A DNA stretch of 60,063 bases, taken from NCBI GenBank assembly GCA_964575675.1, contig CAZNRY010000003.1, positions 1 to 60,063 of the forward strand, given 5' to 3'. Below the pieces are notes generated by a model, which searched no databases, was not told the DNA's origin, and was given only the letters and a program-made list of their open reading frames with translations. Position 1 is the first letter of the stretch, and each line of letters starts with the position of its first letter. This DNA comes from CAZNRY01 sp964575675. GTDB taxonomy: Bacteria; Eisenbacteria; RBG-16-71-46; CAIMUX01; VGJL01. The translations under genes were made by a program, and so were the position numbers. Of this stretch, positions 24,649 through 32,700 are shown in pieces.

Positions 24649-25953
24649 CTACCCGTCGAGATCGCCGATCGTCTCTCCTGCGTCCACCCGGGAGTGGACG
24701 CCGCGGGGGAGGGTCACGGAAGGGAAGAGGATCGCGTTGCGCTCGATCCGCGCATCGCCCGGAATCCGCGCGCCCTTGCCGATCAGGACCTGTCCGCCGT
24801 CGAGATGGGTCGGGTACCTCCGGTTGGCTGTCGCCTCCCCGATCCCGCCGACTACGGCTCCGGCGCCGACGATCGCTTCCTTGTCGACGATCGCCTCCGT
24901 GATGCGGGCGCCCGCCTCGATGTGAACGTCATGCATCAGGATCGATCGCTCGACGACCGCGCCCGCCTCGACGACCACGCCGGGAGAGAGAACGCTTCCG
25001 CGCACCTCGCCGGCGATTCTCGATCCGCTCGCGATGATCGATTGCTCGATCCGTGCCGTCGGCGAAAATCGCGCCGGGGGACGGTCGCCCGGCCGCGCCT
25101 CGCCCCGATTCGTGCGGATCTGCCACGCCGAGAGATCGATCGGGCTGTCGGCGCGGAGCATGTCCATGTGCGCGTCGAAGTAGGCGCGAATCGTCCCGAC
25201 ATCCTGCCAGTAGCCGCTGAAGCGGAACGCCTGCAGGCGCCGTCCGTCGGAGAGCATGGTCGGGAAGACGTGTTTGCCGAAATCGGTCAGACCTTGATGG
25301 GCGACGACCTCCATGAGTTCTTCCTTCAGCACGGAGCGGCTGAAGACGTAGATCCCCATCGAGATCAGATTGCTCCGCGGCTGCGCTGGCTTCTCCTCGA
25401 AGCCGACAATCCTGCCGGAGGGATCGCTCAGAACAGTTCCGAAGTTGGGGGCCTCTTCGATCGGGACCTCGCGAACGGCGATTGTCGCGTCGGCCCCCGA
25501 GTGAAGGTGCTCGGCGACCATCGGTCCGTAGTCCATCCGGTACACGTGGTCGCCCGAGAGCACGAGGACCAGATCGGGCCGATGGCGGTCGATGTAGTCC
25601 ATGTTGCGGTAGATCGCGTCGGCCGTGCCGCGGTACCAGTCCGAGGCGCGCTGACCCGTGTGGGGCGGGAGGACTTTTGCTTCGCGCGTGCGTCCCGTCA
25701 GACCCCAGCTGGAACCGATCTCGACGTGATCGGCGAGGCTGTAGGGCATGTACTGGGTGAGGATGCCGACCTTCTCGAGGCCGGAATGCATCACGTTGCT
25801 CATCGCAAAGTCGATGATCCGGTAAACGGCGCCGAAGGGCACCGCCGGCTTGGCGCGACGATGGACGAGGACGTTCAGACGGCTCCCCTCACCGCCCGCG
25901 AGCAGGAGGGCGAGGGTGCGGCGCATGTCCACCGCCTGCGTTGTCGCCGTCAT
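24649..25953 (-). CDS. glgC: Glucose-1-phosphate adenylyltransferase GlgC
   Basis: 434 residues, starting at ATG 25953, which overlaps the previous stop (ATGA). Nucleotidyltransferase signature LAGGEGSRLNVLVHRRAKPAVPFG (intact GGxGxRL and Lys), YRIIDFAMSN, SGDHVYRMDY, FEEKPAQP and SGYWQDVGT; then a left-handed beta-helix tail (hexapeptides such as IAGEVRGSVLSPGVVVEAGA). It makes ADP-glucose from ATP and glucose-1-phosphate for glycogen or other alpha-glucans and is usually allosteric. No glycogen synthase is in the window. The catalytic motifs are complete, unlike its upstream partner. Confidence 0.93.
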   Translation of the reverse strand: MTATTQAVDMRRTLALLLAGGEGSRLNVLVHRRAKPAVPFGAVYRIIDFAMSNVMHSGLEKVGILTQYMPYSLADHVEIGSSWGLTGRTREAKVLPPHTGQRASDWYRGTADAIYRNMDYIDRHRPDLVLVLSGDHVYRMDYGPMVAEHLHSGADATIAVREVPIEEAPNFGTVLSDPSGRIVGFEEKPAQPRSNLISMGIYVFSRSVLKEELMEVVAHQGLTDFGKHVFPTMLSDGRRLQAFRFSGYWQDVGTIRAYFDAHMDMLRADSPIDLSAWQIRTNRGEARPGDRPPARFSPTARIEQSIIASGSRIAGEVRGSVLSPGVVVEAGAVVERSILMHDVHIEAGARITEAIVDKEAIVGAGAVVGGIGEATANRRYPTHLDGGQVLIGKGARIPGDARIERNAILFPSVTLPRGVHSRVDAGETIGDLDG

Positions 25954-27188
25954 TGTTTGTCCCAACGGACGCCGGGAGCGACGACTTCTCCCGGAGGGAC
26001 AACTGCGCGGGGGGCGATTTCAGCTCCCTTTCCGATCACGGCTATTCCCATCTCGGTCGGTGACCCCGGAGGGGTTTCGATCCCGATCAGGCCGGGCCCG
26101 CCGACGCGGCTCGCGGGGCCGATCCGCACATCCTTGTCGACGATCGACCTCTCGATGCGGGAGCCCTCGGAGACCTGCGACCGCTGGAAGACAATCGAGC
26201 CTTCAACGATCGCGCCGCGGGCGACGTGAACCCCGGGTGAGAGAACGCTTCCGCGAACAGTTCCCTCGATCGTGCACCCAGCGCTGATCAGGGAGTTCCG
26301 GATCTCCGCGCTCGAGGCGATCTTCAGGGGCGGAGCGGCTGCGACCCCGCTGTCCTGCAGGTTTGTCCGAACCTCCCACGCGTCGAGATCGATCCGTCCG
26401 AGGATCAGATCCTGGGTCGCCTGATAGTAAGCGTCGATCGTCCGCGCGTAAGCCCAATACCCTCCGAACTCAAACCCGCACACCCTGAACTGGTTCATCA
26501 TCCGCGGGATCACGTCGCGGCCGAACTCGAACGACTCGAGGCCGACGCATTCGGCGAGGACCCGCTCGAGCGGACCCACCTTCACGACGTAGATCGTGAG
26601 GGAGGCCAGATCGGTCTTGGGGACCGCCGGCTTCTCCTCATAGGACACGACCCTGCCCTCGCCGTCGAGGCTCGCATACCCGAACCGCTGACTTACGTTC
26701 TGGCCCATCCGCTTGAAGGCGATGGTAAGGTCGGCGTCCCGCTCGATATGGGAGCGGATCAACTCGCGGAAGTCCATCCTATAGATGTGGTCTCCCGAGA
26801 GGATCAAGACATGTTCCGCGCCGCAATCATGGACGTAGTTCAAGTTGCGATAAACCGCGTCGGCGTTGCCCCGATACCAATCGGAGGCCTCCGCCCCGCG
26901 GAATGGGGGGAGGATCTTTGCCCCGCGCTCAAACCCGACAAAGTCCCAGGACTCGCCGATGCGCACGTGGTCGATCAGGCTCGAGGGGCGGTATTGGGAG
27001 AGGATCCCGACATTGCGGATCCCGGCGTGCATGAGGTTCGAGAGGGGAAAATCGATGATCCGGTAGTGGCCGGCGAAGGGGATCGCCGACTTGGGCCGGG
27101 CGAGGGTGAGGACCGATAGCTCCCCGACGCGGCCGCCGGCGAGGATCATCGCGACGACCTTCCGCAAGGTGAAATCGGTGTTTGTCAT
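25950..27188 (-). CDS. GlgC/GlgD-like ADP-glucose pyrophosphorylase homologue with altered active site
   Basis: 412 residues, same two-domain family as the downstream gene (YRIIDFPLSNLMHAG, SGDHIYRMDF, YEEKPAVPK, then a beta-helix). The nucleotide-binding loop reads LAGGRVGELSVLTLARPKSA: where active enzymes have GGxGxRL this has GGRVGEL, so the conserved Arg is Glu. In the place of GYWxDVGT it has GYWAYARTI. This resembles GlgD-type regulatory subunits of Firmicutes heterotetramers. A regulatory or structural partner of GlgC is likely; residual activity is possible. First gene of a two-gene operon. Confidence 0.88.
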   Translation of the reverse strand: MTNTDFTLRKVVAMILAGGRVGELSVLTLARPKSAIPFAGHYRIIDFPLSNLMHAGIRNVGILSQYRPSSLIDHVRIGESWDFVGFERGAKILPPFRGAEASDWYRGNADAVYRNLNYVHDCGAEHVLILSGDHIYRMDFRELIRSHIERDADLTIAFKRMGQNVSQRFGYASLDGEGRVVSYEEKPAVPKTDLASLTIYVVKVGPLERVLAECVGLESFEFGRDVIPRMMNQFRVCGFEFGGYWAYARTIDAYYQATQDLILGRIDLDAWEVRTNLQDSGVAAAPPLKIASSAEIRNSLISAGCTIEGTVRGSVLSPGVHVARGAIVEGSIVFQRSQVSEGSRIERSIVDKDVRIGPASRVGGPGLIGIETPPGSPTEMGIAVIGKGAEIAPRAVVPPGEVVAPGVRWDKQ

Positions 27189-27235
27189 GCTCGCGAAACG
27201 CTCCTTCCCCTGCCGGTCCGAATCGCTTCGCCGGG

Positions 27236-27265
27236 ATGATAGCGGCGGCCTGCGTTCTGTGGCAA
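27236..27265 (-). promoter_or_regulatory. Promoter of the glg pair
   Basis: On the minus strand TTGCCA (27265-27260), 18-base spacer, TATCAT (27241-27236). The start would fall about 40 bases before the ATG at 27188, leaving room for the AAGGAG site. Confidence 0.55.
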
Positions 27266-27332
27266 GTGACCCCGCGCCGGGCGGGCGGGTGCGCAGGGGA
27301 GTCGGTCTTGAGGCGGGTCAACGCGCTCCGCA

Positions 27333-28805
27333 CTACTCCGCCCGGAGCGCCTCGACCGGATCGACGCGGGCCGCCCTCGCCGCCGGGTAGAGGCCCGCCA
27401 GGAGGCTCACGACTATCCCGAAAGCGATCGAGCCGAGAACGATCCAACCTGAAAGGCTGAACGGATCGACGTCGGGGCCGCCCTGCGAGATCATGATCCG
27501 CCGGATGATGAACGCGCCGAGCCGGCTCACGCCGTATCCCAGCAGGACTCCGGCGATCGATCCGAGGAGCCCGATCGCGGCCGATTCGATGAGGAAGAGC
27601 GAGCGGATCTGTCCTTCCTCCGCGCCGAGCGACTTCAGGACGCCGATTTCGCGCGTGCGCTCGGTGATCGACATCACCATCGTGTTCACGATGCTCAGCG
27701 ATGCGACGAAGAGGGCCAGAAACCCTATCGCCCCGACCAGGGCGTCGAAGATCAGGAACGACTTCCGGATCTGCGCGAACTGGTCGACGAAACTGAAGAC
27801 GCTGAACCCCATCTCCTCGATCTCGGCGCGCACCTTCCCATAGATGCGCTCGTCGGTGACGGTGACAACGAGCATCCGCCACCCACCGCCTGCGTCCCCC
27901 GAGAGCATCGAGAGCAACTGGTTGGGGTCGGAGAATGAAAGGTGGTCGATTCGCCCGGCGGTCCCGATCGGGATCAAGACCGAGGCCATGTTGAATCCGA
28001 AACTCGACTCGAAGTCGGTCGTTCCGACCACCCGCATGCCGGCCGAGGTGCTGCCGAGGAGAAGAGGGAGGACGGCCGACCCGATCCGGCCGGCGGCCTC
28101 AACGGCTCCGGCCGGCACGCCGATTTTCTTCAGCTCTCCCTTCGCCAGGCCAAGGAGGATCTCGCCGCGTCCGGTCGCGCGGATTGTGATCGAATCTCCC
28201 AGCACGGAGTCGGGGTTGGCGTCGATCCGCTCGAGCCACGCCCTGCTGACAACCGCCTCGCTCGCGCTGTCGGAGGAAAAGAACCGCCCACGGATCTCGC
28301 CGAATGGACGCTGCTCCACGAATGCCGCGGGAAGCGCCTGAACCGTTACCGGTTCATTCCTTGCCCCCCACTTGATCCGCGCATCGAACGATTCCTGCGG
28401 ATAAACGAGGGCGACACCATCGATCGCAGCGATCCTCTCGACGGCTGCTTGATCCAGAGGCGGAGGGGGAGGGGGCGCAGTGGAGGAGTCGCCCGGGGCG
28501 GCGGAGGCGCGCGGCGCTGAACGTCCTCCCGCGCTGCCCGAGGCATCAGGGTCGCGCGCCGGCCGGCCTTCGCCGTTTGCGCCCGCGCGTTCTCCCGGCA
28601 GCGGGCCCGAGAAGACCTGCATTGTCCGCAGAAGTCCCATCTTCTTGAACTCGCCCGAGACGTTTTTCTGCATCCCGTTGCCGAAGGAGAGCATCGAGAC
28701 GAGGGCGCCGATTCCGATCATCACCCCGCTGATCGTCAGGATCGACCGGAGTTTCAGGCGCCAGAGATTCCCGAGCGCAATCGCGAGGAACTCTCGGAGG
28801 ATCAT
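27333..28805 (-). CDS. ABC transporter permease, MacB/FtsX type
   Basis: 490 residues. One N-terminal helix (about 18-42, ILTISGVMIGIGALVSMLS), a large periplasmic domain, then three C-terminal helices (about 355-385, 405-430, 450-475), with the family signature TREIGVLKSLGAEEGQIRSLFLIE and the ending AARAARVDPVEALRAE. Such permeases export lipoproteins, peptides or drugs or drive periplasmic remodelling rather than classic transport. An unusual low-complexity insert (about residues 68-116, Gly/Ala/Ser/Pro with PPPPPP) sits at the start of the periplasmic part. Coupled to the ATPase by ATGA. Confidence 0.92.
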   Translation of the reverse strand: MILREFLAIALGNLWRLKLRSILTISGVMIGIGALVSMLSFGNGMQKNVSGEFKKMGLLRTMQVFSGPLPGERAGANGEGRPARDPDASGSAGGRSAPRASAAPGDSSTAPPPPPPLDQAAVERIAAIDGVALVYPQESFDARIKWGARNEPVTVQALPAAFVEQRPFGEIRGRFFSSDSASEAVVSRAWLERIDANPDSVLGDSITIRATGRGEILLGLAKGELKKIGVPAGAVEAAGRIGSAVLPLLLGSTSAGMRVVGTTDFESSFGFNMASVLIPIGTAGRIDHLSFSDPNQLLSMLSGDAGGGWRMLVVTVTDERIYGKVRAEIEEMGFSVFSFVDQFAQIRKSFLIFDALVGAIGFLALFVASLSIVNTMVMSITERTREIGVLKSLGAEEGQIRSLFLIESAAIGLLGSIAGVLLGYGVSRLGAFIIRRIMISQGGPDVDPFSLSGWIVLGSIAFGIVVSLLAGLYPAARAARVDPVEALRAE

Positions 28806-29566
28806 CGCGCAGTCCGCGGGGCGGGGTCCGCGCCGGGCGGGACCGTGGCGGTGCGGGAGATTGCTCCCCCGGACGGCCCGGCCGTTTCGCCGACGACCCT
28901 ACCGAAGTTCATCCTGATCGTCCTGTGCGCAGCCCCCTCCGCGAGCGCCGGGTCGTGGGTGACGAGGACGACGGTCATGCCCGCCCGGTTCAGTTCAGAG
29001 AATGTCCGCGCGATGAGGAGGGAGTTCTCCTGGTCCAGATTGCCCGTCGGTTCGTCGGCCAAGAGAAGGCGCGGTTCTTTGACGAGAGCCCGCGCCAGAG
29101 CGACCCGCTGCTGCTCGCCTCCCGACAAATCGGCCGGCGTGTGGTGTAACCGGTCCCCAAGGCCAAGACGTTCGAGCTGCGAGATCGCCCTGTGCCGCCG
29201 GCCCTCGCGCGACGCGCCCCCGAAGAGGAGCGCGATCTCGACGTTCTGCAGCGCGGTCCGATGGGGAATCAGGTTGAAGGACTGGAAGACCATCCCCACA
29301 TGGCGTGAACGCCAGAGGGCCAGGTCGCGCGGGGGAAGGGATGAGAGCTCGCCCACAGGCGTTTCGATCCGCCCCGAGGTGGCCCGATCGAGCCCCGCGA
29401 GCAGATTCAGGAGGGTCGATTTCCCTGAGCCCGACGCGCCGACGACGCGGAGGTACTCTCCCTCCCGCACCTCGATGCCGACGCCGTCCAAGGCGCGCAC
29501 CTCTTCATGGCCGAGGCGATAGATGCGATGCAGGTCGATCGTCCGGATCAAACTGACGCCTTTCAT
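28802..29566 (-). CDS. ABC transporter ATPase, LolD/MacB type
   Basis: 254 residues with Walker A GASGSGKST, Q-loop FQSFNLIPHRTAL, signature LSGGEQQRVALARAL, Walker B LLLADEPTGNLD and switch VTHDP. This is the LolD/FtsE/MacB group that pairs with the permease immediately downstream. ATG 29566 has no good ribosome site; TTG 29551, five codons in, follows AAAGG and may be the true start. The last 25 residues after GRVVGE are a low-complexity tail. tRNA-Trp lies 27 bases upstream. Confidence 0.93.
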   Translation of the reverse strand: MKGVSLIRTIDLHRIYRLGHEEVRALDGVGIEVREGEYLRVVGASGSGKSTLLNLLAGLDRATSGRIETPVGELSSLPPRDLALWRSRHVGMVFQSFNLIPHRTALQNVEIALLFGGASREGRRHRAISQLERLGLGDRLHHTPADLSGGEQQRVALARALVKEPRLLLADEPTGNLDQENSLLIARTFSELNRAGMTVVLVTHDPALAEGAAHRTIRMNFGRVVGETAGPSGGAISRTATVPPGADPAPRTAR

Positions 29567-29593
29567 CCGACGGAGAACGAGGCGATGGAAGCT

Positions 29594-29668
<75 letters not shown>

Positions 29669-29735
29669 AGGCCTGTTGTGCGCCCGAAGCGCGAAGGAAT
29701 CGTAACCGAAGCCCCCGACATCCCTCAAGGGGAAA

Positions 29736-29767
29736 GCCTCCCGCCCAGGCGACGCCGGGCGGGAGGC
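29736..29767 (-). terminator. Terminator of the C25 protein gene
   Basis: 11-bp GC stem (29736-29746 with 29757-29767) and 10-base loop, 15 bases past the stop of the minus-strand gene, followed on that strand by CTTTCC. It separates this gene from tRNA-Trp. Confidence 0.65.
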
Positions 29768-29781
29768 GGCATGATTCCCCT

Positions 29782-32700
29782 CTATTCGACCCGGATCAGC
29801 TTCCGGACCTCGCTCTGCCCCTCGGATTCGAGGCGATAGAAGTAGATCCCCGACGGCTGGAGGGTCCCGCGATCGTCCCGGCCATCCCACAGGAAGGTCT
29901 GCCAACCGGCCGGGCGCGCGCCGTCGACCAGTCGCCGGATCGTTCTTCCCTGGACATCGAAGACCAAGAGCCGGGCCGTCGCCGGTCTGGCCAGCGAAAA
30001 GCCGATCGTCGCGGCGCCCGACGTGAACGGATTCGGACGGCTCTGCAGCAGCGTGAAGGCTGCCGGCCGCACCGTCTCATCCGGCGCGTCCGTGACGCCG
30101 ATCAGAAGAACCCCGACGTCGTCGACGCCCGCTTCGACGACCGATCCATTGCCGGCGTCGGCGGCGATGAATCGGATCCTCACGGACGCGGTCAGGGAGA
30201 TGTATGCGGACAGATCGAATTCCATAAGTCTCCAACTCCGGTCGCTCTCCATCGTGCTCTCGAGCGTGATCCAGCTCGCGCCGTCGTCATCCGAGGCCTG
30301 CACGAGCCAGGTGTCTTCGCCGGGGTTGTTTCCCGTGTCGTTCGTGTACCACCTGCGGTAGTGAAGCGAAACGGTTCCGTAGGATGTCAGATCGAGAAGC
30401 GGGGAGGTCAGGGTCGTCTGCCCGTTGTCGATGTCGTTGTCGCCTTGCGCGGCGCCGATGGCCGATTGTCCGGTGATGTAGCAGTTCACTCCCGGCTCGG
30501 GGCTGCTGTCGTCCTCCGGCTGGACCATCGTGATCCCGTTGAAGGTCGCATTGGGATCGCATCGCTCCCAGATGCCGGTCGTCGCTGTGTCGTTCGGGCC
30601 GCCCACGGTCCACCCCTTGTCGCCTTCCATGTCATCGACGAACAGATCCAAAGCTGGGGCGACGAAGAACGAGTAGGTGCTCGCCGGAGCGTCCGGGGGA
30701 TCGGTCGTGGCGATCCCCGCGCCGTCGCGCGCGAAGACATAGTACTCGACCCGGGTGACGTAGCCTTGGCCGGGGATCTCTCCCACATAGGAATCTCCGG
30801 AGACGAGATTCAGTGTCGCCGGCGTGAAGGACTCGCCGAACGTCCGGTAGTAGAGCGTCTTCTCGGCGATGCCCGAGGGGTCGCTGATCGACACCGGAAT
30901 CTGATAGGGGCCCAGGGTGTCGCTTGTCGATGCGTGCGCCGTCGCCGCGATCGCCGGCCCGGCGATGTCGACCAGGGAGAAGTTTCGGATCGTCGTCTGC
31001 TCGGCCACGATTGGCACATTCAGGGTCGTGTCCGGGCGGAATCCCTCATGGCCCGCAATCACCGTGAATGTCCCCGCCGGGACGGAGCCGGTGTACGCGC
31101 CAAGCGGCCCGGACAGGATTGTCCGTCCGGCCTGGACGACGACCACCTCTGCGCCCGCGATCGGAGCTCCTTCGGCCGACGCATTGGTTACGGTTCCGGA
31201 CAAGGTCCCGCCGATTGCTTGCGCAACCGTGGTGAACTTGATGGCGCGGCCGGCCGCCAGGGGCGCCGCCCCGCCGGAGTAGGTGTTGTTGAAGGTGTAC
31301 GTCAGACCGTCGAACCCGTCGGGGCTCTCGATCCCCACCGTGGCGTAGTTATCTCCGGAATCGGTGTTGTTCACCGTGTTGTACTGGAAGACGATGATTC
31401 CGTCGCCCGTCGGCGTGGGATAGAAAGCCGGATCGTAGAGAATGATCTCGAAAGTCTCGTTCGATCCCGGTTCGTTGGTGAGCCGGCTCCACTGGATCAC
31501 GAAGCGGTGGTTCGTCGCATCGTGGTAGCTCAGCACCTTCCCGCCTGCGGGAAGCTTCAGGTCGTCCCAGAAAGCGGCGATGACGCCTTTCGGACCGCCC
31601 GCGCCGGGGAGCGTCCAGTTTCGGTAGTCGGTCAGGTAGGTCGAGCCCATCACGATCCACCCGTTCGAGCAGACGGTCGCTCTGGTGTTGCTCGCGCCGT
31701 AGTAGACGAATGGGAACGGCAGGGTGATCACGGTCGATTTGTCGAGGTAGGTCCCCGTGTCGGGTAGGGGAAGCTGAGTTCCGGAGCCGCCGTATGTCGG
31801 GTCGATTTCGATCCACGAGTAGGTCGGGCACTCGGGGTAGGCGGTGTCCGTGTTGTCGAAAACATAGTACCCGTGCTGGTCCGGACCGAACGGAGCGGAG
31901 GTCACCGTCTGGCCGACGGTGAGGGCGAACAGGGTCGTGTCCCGCACCGTGCCGGAGAAGGTCGTGACGAGCATCAGGTTTGCGAGGTGCCCCGGATACG
32001 TGTCGGAGGCGGCCTGGAGAGCGAAGTGATCGCCTGCGTTGTCGCCGACCCCTCCGACGTTGATCGTCCCAAAACTCCCCGACGCGTCGGTCACGAGCAC
32101 CTTCGGGGACAGCGAGGTCAATGTCCCCACGACGCCGTCGGCGTTCGCGTGCCCGGTGTTGCGAAGCGCGACGCTCAACTCCACCGTCTCGCCCGGATCG
32201 AAGAGGCCATTCGTCCCGGTGTTATAGAGTGTCGTGCCCTCGGTAGCGAACGCCGCGGAAACGACCGGCAGATCGATTGCGGAATGCCACGTCCCCGTCG
32301 AGGCCGTTACGTCGAGTCCCAGGCGGATCGCATGGCCGTCGGGACAGCCGTCCCCGATCGAGAGGACGAAGCTGGCATCGCTCCAATCCGTCGCGCCGGC
32401 GGCGATGGTCCCGAACGACTCGGCGCCGTCGACGATCGTCACGTACGGATCGGATGAGGTCAGCGCGGCCGTCACGTTGCCCGCGGAGGCGGAACCGTAG
32501 TTCTTGAGCTGGACCGGCATCTGGATCGTCTCGCCCGGATTGACCTGCCCGTCGGCGTTGCCGCTGCTGCCCCCCGTGTCGTCGTCGTCGACCGAGAGCG
32601 ATTGGTAACCGACATAGTTCGTTTGTGCCGCGACGGGGAGCGAAACGAGATAGGGACTCCGATCGTGCTTGGTGACGGTCAAGAGCATGTTGCCGGCCGT

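Noticed and set aside
30361..31767. Open frame of 468 codons on the plus strand
   Set aside because: Antisense to the C25-like gene, with Arg/Gly/Asp-rich composition and no domain.
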